This document shows, in pieces, positions 15,413-28,226 of a DNA stretch of 64,000 nucleotides (position 1 is the first letter of the stretch; each line of letters starts with the position of its first letter). Location of the stretch: NCBI GenBank assembly GCA_030761205.1, contig JAULJL010000046.1, positions 11,983,590 to 12,047,589 on the forward strand, given 5' to 3'. The DNA comes from Fremontodendron californicum. Taxonomy: Eukaryota > Streptophyta > Magnoliopsida > Malvales > Malvaceae. The notes under the pieces were generated by a model that saw only the letters and a program-made list of their open reading frames with translations, made no database searches and was not told the DNA's origin. Both the position numbers and the translations under genes were made by a program.

Positions 15413-16085
15413 ATATACATGTAATTGTAATTGTAATATATTACGATAGATATTTTATTCTAATGTTTTCTGTAATTGTAATATATCTAATTAATTATAA
15501 TATATTTATGTAATTGTAATATATCTATGTAATTATAATATATTTACGTAATTATAATATATCTATGTTATTGTAATATATTTATGCAATTGTAATATAT
15601 CTATGTAATTATAATATGTCTATGTAATTGTAATATATATATATATATATATATGTAATTGTAATATATTTGTGTATTGTAATATATCTATGTAATTGTA
15701 ATATATCTATGTAATTGTAATATATTTTTGTAATTATATATTTGTGTAATTGTAATTGTAATATATTTATGTAATATATCTATGTTATTGTAATATATCT
15801 ATGTAATTGTAATATATATATGTAATTTTAATTATGTGATTGTAATATATGTAATATATCTATGTAATTGGATATCTATGTAATTTGCATCAATCTAAGT
15901 TATTTGTAATATAATATATGTAATTATATATTACAATTACATTGGTACATTACAATTATATAGATATATTAAAATTACATAGATATATTATAATTATATA
16001 GTTATATTAAAATTACATAGATACATTACAATTATATAGATATTACAATTATATATATATCTATGTAATTGTATTGAATATGTAA
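15413..16085. repeat. AT-rich minisatellite array
   Basis: Mostly the TATGTAATTGTAATATATC orientation. The first 350-400 bp are an inverted copy of about 8690-9033, so the inverted duplication around the CACTA ends includes flanking satellite. Confidence 0.9.
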
Positions 16086-18812
16086 TTGTAATATATTTTA
16101 TTTACATTAAGTTTTCCAAATAAAGATATTCCCAATTTAAATAAAAATAATTCCATTTTTAGTTGAAAATAATCCGGAATTTATAAATTCAAAATTTTCC
16201 TATATTCCCCAACAAACGTGGCAAAATATAAATTTTTTTTTTTTAATTTTGGAAAACATTCTGAATCATTCTCTTTTTTGAAAGAAAGATATTCTTTTAT
16301 TAATGATAATTGATGATATTCCCTCCAGGAAACCCGGTAGAGAACTCATTAATTATTTTAACTCGGGAATATCTTTATTTTTTATTGAAAAATCATTATC
16401 CTTTTGAAAACATTTTAAAAGATATGAATATGTATATGCATGACATAAATAAAATGACATAGCAAAATCTAAATGATATAATGCATCCTAAATGATATAA
16501 TATAATTTAAATGCCTTAGCATATTCTAAATGAAATGAAATGAAATGTTCTAAGTTATATGAAATATTCTTAATGAATTGAAATGACCTAAGTAACATAA
16601 TATATTCTATATGAAGTGTAATATCCTAAGTCATATGATATATTCTAAATGAAATGAAATGACCTAGGTGACATAATATATTCTATATGAAACAAAATAA
16701 CCTAGGTAACATAATATATTCTATATGAAATGACATAATTTAAATGACATGGCAAATATGGATGATATGGCATATAATTTAAATGACATAGAATATAAAA
16801 TAATGCTATCATATAATATGCATGGAAATAAAAATGAAAATAATAATGCATGATCATAGTATATGCTAAATAATATAACAACAAAAAATAATAATTAAAT
16901 AAAAAGCATAGGATATCATGAAATATTCCAAATCATATAATAAACAATATAACATAACTCAAAATCATAACAATATCATAGAAATTATCATAGCAAAAAT
17001 CACATATTATATAAAATGCATGAATATGGAAAATGCAATGCATGAAAATGTATTTTTTCCTTTAATTAAGGAAATCCGTATATCTAAAAAGATATCCGGC
17101 TACCTTAGGAAAATATGTCAAATTAAATATTCTAAAACCAAAACACTTTGAGATTGTTTGAAAACAATTTGGAAAAGCTTAGGTTAAAAATAAAAATTGG
17201 GTTAAACCTTTTTTAAAATGGCTCTAATTTCCTAAGTTTAAAATCCTGGACTTGACCACCCTTAACCCGAGACTTAAAAAATCATTTTTAGAGTTGAAAA
17301 AGGCTTAGCAACTACCCTAAGTCAGTAGCTAACCTTCCTAATCAGCCCCCTCTAAGTAACTTAACCAAAACAGAAAAATGATTTTTCTTTAAATTCAATT
17401 CTGACTCCACTGTCCAATTTTAAGCCACGGTTTTTTACCCTATTTTTAAAAATTCAAAAACTTCTAAAATAATTACTGGAGACTCAGGACATGTAAAAAT
17501 ACACGAGAAAAAAATCATCTTATTTTTTTGATTAAAGAAGAATGCCCAGAAAAAATCGGGAAAGTACGAGTACTGGGTGAAAAAACTGTTTTGCCAAAAT
17601 ACATTTTTGCCTTTGATAAAATCATTTAAAAATCAAAGTAAAAATATTTAAGACTCACAAACAGTATCTAGGACTTTCTAAAAGTTAGATAAAAATTAGC
17701 TAAGTAAAAAAAATCACAAAGGTAGAATAATTAATTTGACAAAACTTAATTTTCCACAAGTGTGCTCAAGAGAGCATGACTTTGAACCATTAATTGGCCT
17801 AAGTCATTATTCAAGTGGCATGAACATGAAATGCATGAAAAATTACAGCAAATATGATGCATGAAATGCATGAGTTTAAACCTAAATGTCATGAAAAAAA
17901 TGAATGGCATCAATATAGTGACCTAGACCTAAATGAACTTGCATGGCATTTAACGCAACCTAGTTCTAGATGCATGGACATGCATGGAAAATAAACAAAA
18001 CCTAATAACTAAAATATGCATGGCATTTTCACAAACACAAGGCATGCTTAAACTAAAAACTCAACCAAATATCATGCAAATGCTAACCTATCAACTAACA
18101 TAGCAAAAATGCAACCATGATGCTAGAATACAAGGAGTGGCCGAATGGCCTATAGTTCCTAACAAGTATGGCATTTTAACAAACACTTGGTATACTTAAA
18201 CTAAATACTCAATCAAATGTCATGCAAATGCAAAAACCTACCAACTAATATGGCAAAAATGCAACATACAATGCAAAACACATGGAGTAGCCGAATGGCC
18301 TCAAGCTCCAACAAGCATGGCATTTTCACAAACACTAACATGCTCAACTAAAATATAACACTCAAAACATGCAAACGCAAAGTAGAAATACTAAAACCAA
18401 ACAAGCATTTTCACAAACACTTGATATACTAACATGCTCAACTAAAATATAAAACTCAAATCATGCAAACACAATATAAGCATTTTCACAAACACTTGAT
18501 ATACTAAATATAAAACATCAACAAATTTAAACATTATGAAAATAGAAAATTAAAAATGCAAGAACATGATATTTAAATCATAAATGGCAACAAACAAAGC
18601 AACCAAATTAAAATATGACTCAAGTATGAAGTAGAATAACACTTAAAACATCAAGATTAACATAAATAACATGATAAAATAATCAAAACAACAACATTAA
18701 TAAAAAATGTAGGCCATTCGGCCATGGTGAGAAAAATGTAAAAAAAAATTGTAAAAAAAATATTTAAGAAAGAGATGAAGAAAGAACTTAAGAAGAACAA
18801 TGCAAAACCAAC
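16086..18812. other. Unassigned AT-rich non-satellite island
   Basis: About 2.7 kb of AT-rich sequence without a convincing gene; the only frames (60 and 77 codons near 16702-17151) are low-complexity. Three textures are visible. 16086-16440 has a CCCGGTAGAGAACTCAT phrase also seen in variant form near 6706. 16440-17000 is a run of degenerate ATGACATA / CTAAATGA / ATATTCT repeats. 17900-18560 has repeated GCATGGCATTTT and CACAAACAC phrases and two copies of a CCGAATGGCCT phrase about 155 bp apart, with a reduced third (GGCCATTCGGCC) at 18714-18725. It may be the remains of an LTR or of non-coding retroelement DNA. Confidence 0.5.
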
Positions 18813-19943
18813 TATATAGGTATATTACAATGTAATTCTAATGTTTTAAGTAATTGTAATATATCTATGTAATTGTAATACAACTATGCAATTGTAATAT
18901 ATTTATGTAATTGTAATATATCTTTGTAGTTGTAATATAATTACAATTCCCTATCTATGTAACTATAATATATATTTGTAGTTGTAATATATCTATGTAA
19001 TTGTAATATATCTATGTATCTATATAATTGTAATATATGCTTGTAATATCTAATGTTTTTAGTAAGTGTAATATATCTACATAGTTATAATACAATTACA
19101 GAGATATATTAGAATTACATAGATATATTATATTAGATATCTATGTAGTTGTAATGTATAAATTACCAAATATAATGTTTTAAGTAATTGTAATATATCT
19201 ATGTAGTTCTAATGTTTACATAGATACAATTACATAAAACATTCAAATTACATAGATATATTAGATATGAATATACATAGATATAATTACATTGATATTT
19301 TACAATTACATAAATACATTACAATTACACAGATATATTACAATTACATAGATACATTACAATTATCAATCTATGTAATCGTATAATATTACAATTACAT
19401 AGATTTATTACAATTACTTAGATATAATACAATTACATAGATACATTAGAATTACATAGATATATCACATGTAATATACAATTACATTGATATATACATT
19501 ACAACTACATAGATATAATACTGAAAATTTTAAAATTACAAATATAGTTGTCTAATATATCTATGTAATTATAATATATCTATGTAATTGTAATATATCT
19601 ATGTAATTGTAATGTATCTATGTAATTGTAATGTATATAGGGTCAGGTCCGGACAGGTTATATATTAGAATTACATAGATATATTACAATTACATAGATA
19701 TATTAGAAAAATATATTACATATTTACACAAATATTTACAATTACATAGATATATTACAATTACATAAATATATTTACAATTACATAGATACATTAGAAT
19801 TACATCGATATATATACGTTACATTAAATAGATATATCTATGTAATGTCTAATATAATGTAATATGTAATATATCTATTTAATTGTAATATCCATTGTTT
19901 TGTAATATAAATATGTAATTGTAATATATTTACAATTACATAA
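18813..19943. repeat. AT-rich minisatellite array
   Basis: Same 19-bp family in mixed orientation. A GC-richer phrase, GGGTCAGGTCCGGACAGG, sits alone near 19640-19657. No gene seen. Confidence 0.9.
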
Positions 19944-20257
19944 AGAGGTAATATAATTCGGTAGCAGCGTTAATGTAGAATAAATTCATCTTTTAAAATA
20001 TATTCATCGGCTTGATTGTGGTAGGATTGTGGGACTTGAAATGTAGATCATTTTTCACATAATATCTAGGTTAGGCATGTTGCTTGATTGTGGTAGGATT
20101 GTGGAACTTGAAATGTCGAGGAATTGCTTGATTGTGGTAGGATTGTGGAACTTGAAATGTAGATCATATTTCACATAATATTTTTACCTTTTGAGTAGAT
20201 GTAATGTGTATAAGCTTAATTCAATAAATATATATTGACAGAACATATACTTTTTAG

Positions 20258-20442
20258 GTACCTGATGATGGTAGTGCTCCAAATTTGTCACCAATAATAA
20301 GGTCTTCAACTTCTAGTCATCAAGTTAATGAAAACGAAGATGGTAAACTACTTGATTATTTTATTCTTCTATATTGACTTCACTACTTAATTGCTTTTAA
20401 TTGTATAATATTTGTCAATTTTATGCAGATACTGCTCCATAG
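20258..20442 (+). pseudogene. Last exons of a CACTA-element gene (fragment)
   Basis: A splice acceptor (TTTTTAG, 20251-20257) opens a frame encoding VPDDGSAPNLSP and a Ser/Asn/Glu-rich tail. It runs to a GT donor at 20343. An 86-nt AT-rich intron ends with TTATGCAG at 20428, and the final exon adds four codons and a TAG stop (20440-20442). The frame is kept across the intron. Position and composition fit the 3' end of a CACTA transposase-type gene shortly before the subterminal repeats. The upstream exons are missing; satellite lies before 19944. The assignment rests on context, as the tail has no diagnostic motif. Confidence 0.5.
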
Positions 20443-20843
20443 GAATATTCATGAGATTTGGATTGCTTATTTCACTTTATGTATTTGGATTGCTTATTTA
20501 CTTTGTTTTTGGATTGCTAATTTTCAATTTTAAGACTGTATTATGACTTTAGCTTGCGACTTCTGTTTAGCTTGGATTAAATTATAAATATATCAATATT
20601 AGTAATTGAAAAATATGATAAAATTTTATTTTTACCGATGCTCTGACCTCTATACTGACAGTTCATATAACAACAAAAAATGTATAGTATACTGACGGAG
20701 TAAACCGTTAGTAAATTTATGACAAACTGTCGCTATAGGTTAATTGTATATTTTACATTTTAATCTATACCGACGGACGCAAAAAAAAAAAAACCGTCGG
20801 TATATGTATATCTATGGTATCTATACCGACGGATACAAAAACC

Positions 20844-20848
20844 GTCGG
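20844..20848. repeat. Target-site duplication of element A (GTCGG), left copy
   Basis: GTCGG directly before the LTR start TGTAACACCC; the matching copy is at 60931-60935, directly after the LTR end TTGTTACA. Confidence 0.92.
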
Positions 20849-21375
20849 TGTAACACCCTGTCCGAATAATCTACCTAAAATTCGACAGAGTTTCCTTTCT
20901 ATCTCAACTATAAACCCTCCTGCAAATAACACTCAATTCATATCCTCAACCAGCAATATTTCTCAATACTATTATCACATATATCCATCTTATTCAAAAA
21001 TTATCCATGATCGATTTATTCTCAAGTCAAAACATACTGATCTATTGTCTCATATCTTCAAATATATACTTATAATATATCCAAAAGTAAACCCATCTCA
21101 GCAAGGTTTACTAGATAAAAACATCAAAAGATCAAGACTTCAATAAATTTTTAGTATGATGCCCACCACGTCAAAATACTATTTGAAGCAAAGAATAGAG
21201 GAAGGTTGCAATCCCGAAACCTAATTGTCACCTGAAAATAAGAATATGAAAAGGTGAGATATATGAATATCTCAGTGAGTAGACAACATTTAAAGCGTGT
21301 GAAAAACTATAATGGTAGTCTGTAAAGCATAATTGACATTTTCAAAATAAATAATAGTAAAACCATAATGAGTAT
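20849..21375 (-). repeat. Element A left LTR, first piece
   Basis: Starts TGTAACACCCTGTCCGAATAATC and breaks at 21375 where element B is inserted. The rest of this LTR resumes at 53487, after the GAGTA duplication. Confidence 0.92.
21371..21375. repeat. Target-site duplication of element B (GAGTA), left copy
   Basis: GAGTA before the LTR start of B; repeated at 53482-53486 right after the LTR end TTGTTACA. The uninterrupted sequence (ATAATGAGTAATTC) is present in the right LTR of A near 59065. Confidence 0.93.
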
Positions 21376-23857
21376 GTAACACCCTGTCCGGATAATCTAC
21401 CTAAAATCCGGCAGAGTTTCCTTTCTATCTCAACTATAACCCTCCTGCAAATAACACTCAATTTTATATCCTCAACCAGCAGTATTTCTCAATACTATTA
21501 CCACATATATCCATGCATATTCAAAAATTATTCATGATCAATTTATGCTCAAATCAAAACATATTGATCTATTGTCTCATATCTTCAAATATATACAATA
21601 TATCTAGAAATAAACCTATCTCAGCAAGGTTTACTAGATAAAAACATCAAAAGACCAAATCTTCTAGAAATTTAGATATGATGCCCACCACGTCAATATA
21701 TTCTTGAAGCGGAGAGTAGAGGAAGGCAGCAATCCCGACACCTAAGTGTGTCCTAAAAATGAGAAATAAGAGGAGGTGAGATATATGAATATCTCAATGA
21801 GTAGACAACATTTAAAGCGTGTGAAAACCATAATGGAAATCTGTAAAGTATAATTGACATTTTCAAAATAAATAATAATAAAACCATAATAAGTAATTCA
21901 AAGACGTAGCAAGCTTTTCAAATGTATAACAATATTAAATCAATGAATAAAATCCGTAAAGTAATTCAAGTTTCGTATAATTGGGCTCCAACTTTCTGTC
22001 ATGCACAAGAATACATCCATGAAATAACCAGGCAACATCCATGTAGGCATACTAGTAGCCGGCCCCAAAGGCCAATACCACCATAGGACGCCCCAAAGGC
22101 ATATGTGTCGCTATGATGTGCCCCCAAAAGGCAAATATAACGGGATAGGGACTCTGGAGGTGGCTCCCACCACAAAGGCGTAGCACGCAGCTCCCATACC
22201 CCAGTCTAATATCACAGAATTGGGACTCTGGAGGTGGCTCCCGCCACAAAGGCGTAGCACGCAGCTCCCGTATTCCGGTCTAATATCACAGAATGGGGAC
22301 TCTGGAGGTGGCTCCCGCCACAAAGGCGTAGCACGCAGCTCCCGTATTCCGGTCAAGGAAATAATCTCATACATTAAGTCAGGTGGAGCCAAAACCATGT
22401 ACGTCAAATTCTATGTAAAATCATATTTCATAAAATCAACCAACTTACTCGATATAATATTTCTTGAAATAAAAGTACTTTAATAACAAATCAATTCATA
22501 TGATTAAATATCGTATATACCTTTAATACGTAAAATAAATATTATGTAAAAAATATATATATATAATTATAATTAAAAATATTTCAAATAACTATAGTTG
22601 TTGTCTACTCACAATCCTTTGGATGATCTCACTGTACACCTCGACCTGAAACTTCGGGATCCACAGGTGACGTCGGATCTACGTGGCCTAGAGATTAACA
22701 ATAATTAGTATCTATACATGCTCAAAGCATTACACAATTTTGAATGTAACTTAAGTCCCATAAATCTACCTCATATACTAATTTCTCATACTCAAAACAA
22801 CATATCCTTACTTTTTAATATCATTTCCATTATCATTTTCTCCATAATTCAACTCCATAATCATGTCCTTATCGAATTCGTTTCTAGTATTCCATGCCTT
22901 AGAGATTTTCATAATCCATAATCATCCTTTGGTACTATATTTCTCTTAAGAAATAAATTCCTTAATATCAAGTTAGATTAGAAAATCATAACTTGAGTTT
23001 GGTAAGGAATTTGGAAGTGATCCCAATTGTTTTATTTCAACCAATATGTCTAATTTATGAATAAAATAACTAACTTATACAACTAGAACAAAAGTTTGAT
23101 CAAATTTGATAAATCCCGAAACCATGCTGAAACAGGGATCAACACAGAACAGTAAACTTCACCGAATTTTATCTTTTTAACCGCTTATCGGTTTTGGGTG
23201 ATTCAAAAACCCAAATTCTCATATTGAAGTCTAGTTTCTAGGAAAAATATCAAAAAAATACAAACCCTAATGTGCCGAACCCAGAAAATCCGAACAGCAA
23301 GCATGCTCAGTTTCCCCTGTTTTGCTTTTTTCTTCCCATTTTCTTGTTCATGCTTTCAAATCCTTTTAATTCTTACCAAGAATGAGTAAAATTCATACTT
23401 AATAGATGGATTTCAGACCTTAACATGTTTATGGAGCTAAGATCTTAGCATGCCCTAGTAGAATATCTAAAGAAAATGAAGAATTTATCAAGAAACTAAC
23501 CTTGGATGTAATTATTGTTGAGATTTTTGGTTGAGTTGTTTGAAGAGAATTTTGAGAGAGAGGGATGTTGGGAGCTGCTGCCACTTGAAGAAGGGAATGA
23601 AAATGTCTAGGGATTTCGGGAGAGAAAGATGAATAAGTGATATTTTTCTTGTTTTTGGGATAATTGCATATTAGTCCCTCAACTTTTTATAAATAACCAT
23701 TAAGCCCCTAAACTTTTTTTTTTTATTTTTAATATGTTCATTTTGATCCTTTCTTCTTTTATTTCCTTCACTTATAACTTCTTACCAATTTTCAAGTTCG
23801 TCCTTAAAATTTTTGGGATTTAACTTTACATGATTATACGTAACCTCGGTTGTTACA
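21376..23857 (-). repeat. Element B left LTR (3' LTR of the element)
   Basis: Runs from TGTAACACCC to TTGTTACA. Contains three tandem copies of a 74-bp unit starting GGGACTCTGGAGG at 22148, 22222 and 22296. A minus-strand TATA-like TTTATAAAA near 23684-23693 could be the promoter. Short open frames in 22052-22483 are translations of these tandem repeats, not genes. Confidence 0.93.
22148..22369. repeat. 74-bp tandem repeat inside the LTR, three copies
   Basis: Copies start at 22148, 22222 and 22296. The right LTR of B has the same three at 51773, 51847 and 51921. The LTR of A has two, at 53747 and 53822, so copy number differs between family members. Confidence 0.88.
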
Positions 23858-23872
23858 ACTTACCCCCCATAG
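23858..23872 (-). other. Polypurine tract of element B
   Basis: On the minus strand, CTATGGGGGGTAAGT lies immediately before the 3' LTR, where second-strand DNA priming takes place. Confidence 0.75.
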
Positions 23873-23892
23873 AAAAATTTCGTCCTCGAAAT

Positions 23893-24525
23893 TTACTTAC
23901 CAACTTGATTGAATAAGTGAGGATATTGAGTCTGCATATCTTCCTCCCTTTCCCATGTAGCTTCTTCGTATAAATGATTCCTCCAAAGAACTTTCACTAA
24001 TGGAATAGTCTTAGTCCTTAGAACTTGGTCCCTTCTATCCAAAATCTCAACCGGCTGCTCTTCATAAGTTAAGTTTTCCTCAATTTCCATAGGCAAATCC
24101 TTCAATATATGTGAAGAATCGAAAATGTACTTTCGGAGCATGGAAACATGGAACACATTATGAATTCGTGACAATTCTTCTGGTAAGGCCAATCTATAAG
24201 CAACTGGGCCAATCCGTTCAATGATCTCATACGGCCCTATATATCGAGGGCCCAACTTTCCTCGTCTTCCAAACCGGATTACTCCTTTCCAAGGAGTCAC
24301 TTTTAAAAACACCATATCACCAATTTCAAACTCTAAATCTTTTCTCCGATTATCTGCATAGCTCTTTTGTCGATCTTGAGCTATTTTTATCTTTTCCCGA
24401 ATTACCTTAACTTTGTCTGCAGTCATCATAACAATTTCTAGACCTAGTAATTTCCTTTCATCTGTATCATCCCAACACACTGGAGTTCTACACTTTCTTC
24501 CATACAAAGCTTCAAACGGAGCCAT
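23893..24525 (-). pseudogene. Element B integrase C-terminus with chromodomain-like end
   Basis: 210 codons carrying the last part of the polyprotein. It starts at FEALYGRKCRTP, a conserved stretch after the integrase catalytic core. A GPY/F-like module follows (LGPRYIGPYEI, about residues 90-100), then HNVFHVSMLRKY. The end, KVLWRNHLYEEATWE, has the chromodomain-like pattern of plant chromoviruses. It is cut off from the integrase core by a missing base near 24585 and a TAG stop at 24538-24540. Element A reads CAG there. The methionine at 24525 is simply the first one downstream of the break, not a real start. Confidence 0.85.
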
Positions 24526-24566
24526 GTCGATACTGGACTAATAACTATTGTTATACGCAAACTCTG

Positions 24567-26530
24567 CTAGGGGCAAGTGTTCATCCAGTTTCCTTTGAAT
24601 TCCATAATACAAGATCTGAGCATATCTTCCAAAATTTGAATTGTCCGTTCAGATTGTCCATCTGTCTGAGGATGAAAAGCAGTACTGAACTTGAGTTTAG
24701 TGCCCATAGCATTCTGCAAACTTGGCCAAAATCGAGATGTGAATCGGGGGTCTCGATCAGATACAATCGATACTGGGGCACCATGTAACCTAACAATTTC
24801 ATTCACATAAAGTTTAGCCAATCTTTCCATGGAAAAAGTCTTCTTAACTGGCAAAAAGTGAGCTGATTTTGTCAGACGATCAACAATCACCCAAATACTA
24901 TCATAACCAGATTGTGTTCTTGGTAATCCCGAAACGAAATCCATAGCAATATCTTCCCATTTCCATTGAGGAATAGGTAGAGGGTTCAATTTCCCAGAAG
25001 GTTTTTGATGCTCGGCTTTAATTTGTTGGCATACCAAGCATCTAGAAACAAACTCAGCTATGTCTCGTTTCATACCTTGCCACCAATAATGTTCTCTTAA
25101 GGTTCGATACATCTTCACGCTACCGGGATGTAACGCATATGGTGCATTATGAGCTTCCTCCAAAATCACCTTCCGGAGTTCTTCATCCTGAGGCACACAA
25201 AGCCTATTTCTCATTATCAGTACATCATCATCCTTTAATTGATAGTCAGTCCTCACACCATCCCTTACTTCTTGCTTTAACTTTACCAGCATAGGGTCAT
25301 TATTTTGTGCTTCACGTATCCAATCAATATGAATCGGTTTAACCTTCAAGTGGGCTATCAGGAGATTATTCTCATCAATCATCAATTCTAAAGGTAAAGA
25401 CTTCAACTCATTTTGTAAGGGTTTCTGAATTGGTCGGATATGAGCAAGAGAACTAGAAGACTTTCTACTAAGAGCATCGGCCACTACATTGGCCTTTCCT
25501 GGGTGATAGTCAATTACACAGTCATAATCTTTTATCAATTCCAACCATCTCCTTTGCCTCAAATTTAATTCTTTCTGATCCATCAGATATTTCAGACTCT
25601 TATGATCAGTGTAGATTGTACATTTTTCTCCAAATAAATAATGCCTCCAAATTTTCAGTGCAAACACCACTGCCGCTAACTCTAAATCATGAGTGGGATA
25701 GTTTTGCTCATGCTGTTTCAGTTGTCGAGAAGCATAAGCTATCACCTTCCCATGTTGCATCAAAACGCAACCCAAACCTCGCCTCGAGGCATCACTGTAT
25801 ACCACAAAGATTCCATTCCCTGATGGTAGTGTAAGAACTGGTGCTGTGGTCAATCTACGCTTGAGCTCTTGGAAAGCTTGCTCACATTCATCAGTCCACT
25901 CAAACTTAGCATGCTTCCTTGTTAATTTTGACAAAGGAGAGGCAATCATGGAAAATCCTTCCACGAATCTTCGATAGTACCCTGCCAATCCGAGAAAGCT
26001 CCTAACTTCTGTGACATTAGTGGGTCTTTCCCAAGCAACTACAGCTTCTATCTTTTGTGGATCCACAAAAATCCCTTCCTTAGATACTACATGACCAAGG
26101 AATGCTACTTTGTCTAGCCAGAATTCACACTTGGAAAATTTAGCATAAAGTTGCTTTTCACGCATAGTCTGCAACACCGTTCTCAAATGGCTTACATGAT
26201 CATTCTTATTCCTGGAATAAACTAGGATGTCATCGATGAAAACAATAACAAACTTATCTAAGTAGGGTCGAAACACCCTATTCATCAAATCCATAAAGAC
26301 TGCAGGTGCATTAGTTAGCCCAAAAGGCATAACTAAGAATTCATAATGACCATATCGAGTTCTAAAAGCAGTCTTTGGAATATCAGATTCTTTAATCTTC
26401 AATTGATGATAACCCGATCTTAGGTCTATTTTGGAGAACACACTCGCACCTTGCAACTGATCAAACAAGTCATCAATCCTTGGCAAAGGATACTTATTCT
26501 TAATGGTGACCTTGTTCAATTGCCGGTAGT
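24567..26530 (-). pseudogene. Element B reverse transcriptase (rest), RNase H and integrase core
   Basis: About 650 codons of pol. RT motifs: KIDLRSGYHQL, VMPFGLTNAP and the catalytic FIDD box (residues 94-97 of the frame starting at 26519). RNase H follows with VVYSDAS (Asp near residue 243). Then come an integrase zinc-binding region ending CLVCQQIK and a DDE core with MDFVSGLP, VSDRDPRF and HPQTDGQSE. The first part of RT lies across element C at 48827-49439; the protein breaks between CIDY and RQLN. The frame ends early at 24567 because one base is missing near 24585 relative to element A. Motif style fits the Tekay/Del lineage. Confidence 0.9.
26526..26530. repeat. Target-site duplication of element C (GTAGT), left copy
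   Basis: GTAGT before the LTR start TGATGGAGAC; repeated at 48822-48826 after the LTR end GAGTTATCA. The insertion is inside the RT gene of B. Confidence 0.93.
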
Positions 26531-27439
26531 TGATGGAGACTCAATTAAGAGTTGTAAACCCAAGTGCAGGTTATGTTCAAGTAATAAATTCTCGGGTGTC
26601 CGAGGTCGAACCACAGGGAAGCGTACTAGTAAGTATAAGTTTATAAATATATATGAAAAAGAAAATAAACAAGATATTAGGGAATCAATAACAAAGAAAG
26701 TAAACAAGATATTATAGAACAAAATAAACAAAATAACATAAAAGCAATTAAACAAGATATAAAAAAAACAATAAGAAAGGATGTTGAGGTTAGAGAATCC
26801 ACTCTTGGTGTTATGCTAAGATTAATCTTGTTTTATTACACAATTGAAATCCACACATAAAGGAGGTTCCAATCGGAAGGTTTAGCAATTCAGTCCAAAT
26901 TGTCCAACGTCCATAGCATATGATATTATGTTCATTTGGTGTCCTCAAAACTCATAAAAAGAGTCCAAGCATTCCTTATGCCAAGGTATATGTCTACAAC
27001 AAATCAAGATTATGAAACCAAGCATTTACTGTGCCATTTTCATTGTCAATAATGAATCAAGATCTCTACTTTGCAAGTATGATTTTAAACCAAAAGAAAA
27101 TATTATCTATACTAGTGTTTATAAATGATGATTCATTTTAGCTCATGTTTAAGAGACTAACCTTAGCATTTACCAAGAGCTTCACCTCATCACCTCAACA
27201 ATATGATTAGCAACACATACTAAAAATGAAAAGAAATGTAAGAAGCATAAGTAAATAAAGAAAAAGAAAACTAGAGAAAGGAAAGAAAAAGAAAAAGAAA
27301 ACTTAGAGAATTTTATTACAATGGCTAATATCCTACCAATGTATAATTGTATCCCAATACTCATCCAAGGCCCTCTATTTATACACATTTTGGAGGGCTA
27401 AATGACAAGAGACAAGCTTTACAAATTTCAAAGGTAGGT
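26531..27439 (-). repeat. Element C left LTR, first piece
   Basis: Starts TGATGGAGACTCAATTAAGAG and breaks at 27439 where D is inserted. A minus-strand TATA box (TATAAATA) lies at 27376-27383 and matches that of the D LTR. The remainder is 40883-41473. The short frames here translate LTR sequence only. Confidence 0.93.
27435..27439. repeat. Target-site duplication of element D (TAGGT), left copy
   Basis: TAGGT before TGATAACTCG; repeated at 40878-40882 after GGTGCATCA. The uninterrupted site (AAAGGTAGGTATAATAGG) is seen in the right LTR of C near 48222-48239. Confidence 0.95.
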
Positions 27440-27770
27440 TGATAACTCGTATAATTATATAGTTTTTAGTTATGTTTTATTAATGTTTTGTGTCAAATAC
27501 GAGTTATTATTGTTTAGTCTAATTGTGTTTATGATCTTTTATATTTTTATGTATTTTGGTGTTTTTCACAAGTTTCTTTGAGTGATTTCAGATTACTAGA
27601 ATTAAGGGCAAATCCAGTTCAGTTTCAGTTCCGACACCTTTTGCCATATCAGCTATATCTCGAGTTTCACTGAAGCAATAAGGCTGAAATTTGTAGCCAT
27701 GCAAAGCTAAGAGGCATATCTATCTTTTTCATGTTTTACACGTCTTAAAACGGAGTCGTTTTCCCTAGCG

Positions 27771-28155
27771 AAATCGACCATCAAGTTGGCTGATGTGCAA
27801 TGACGTCTGTGCTGACATGTTTTCGTATTATACCCGTATTTTCTTATCCACATCAGCAAATGAGCTGATTCCAACGGCTATGGTTCCGTAACTGATAGGG
27901 GAACCTTTGTCTAGAAGACCATGTGATCAGATCAGGCCTCCAATATTGAATAAATCGACCATCAAGGTGGCTGATGTGTAATGACATCTGTGCTGACATG
28001 TTTTCGTATTTTGCCCATATCTGCTTAACCACATCAGCAAATGAGCTGATTCCAACGGCTATGGTTCCGTAACTGATAGGGGAACCTTTTTCTAGAAGAC
28101 CATGTGATCAGATCAGGCCTCCAATATTGACGAAATCGACCATCAAGTTGGCTGA
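27771..28155 (+). repeat. 181-bp tandem duplication in the U3 of element D
   Basis: Units start AAATCGACCATCAAG at 27771 and 27952, with a partial third at 28133. Each carries GCTGATTCCAACGGCTATGG and a stretch ending CCTCCAATATTGA. The LTR of C has a single unit. As it lies just upstream of the TATA box, it may be an enhancer-type duplication. Confidence 0.85.
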
Positions 28156-28226
28156 TCAAAATCGTCATATACCTACCTTTGAAATTTGTAAAGCTTGTCT
28201 CTTGTCATTTAGCCCTCCAAAATGTG

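Larger units (their letters stand above)
19944..20848 (+). mobile_element. CACTA element 3' end, left part (split by element A)
   Basis: Unique sequence with three copies of a phrase, GCTTGATTGTGGTAGGATTG, at about 20011-20145. The last exons of a spliced gene follow, then from 20640 the subterminal CCGTCGGTATAG-type repeats. The repeat array breaks at 20848, where element A begins, and resumes at 60931. GTCGG at 20844-20848 is duplicated at 60931-60935. The element ends at 61382. Confidence 0.7.

Noticed and set aside
16702..17151. Two small frames in the unassigned island
   Set aside because: Rich in Tyr, His and Ile from AT-rich repeats; no start context or homology that I recognise.
20814..21146. 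110-codon plus-strand frame
   Set aside because: It runs across the junction of the CACTA repeat and the LTR of element A, so it is an accident of insertion.
22052..22483. Overlapping frames of 65-98 codons on both strands in the B LTR (also at 51677-52108 and 53651-53860)
   Set aside because: They translate the 74-bp LTR tandem repeats, occur in every LTR copy, and show no domain.
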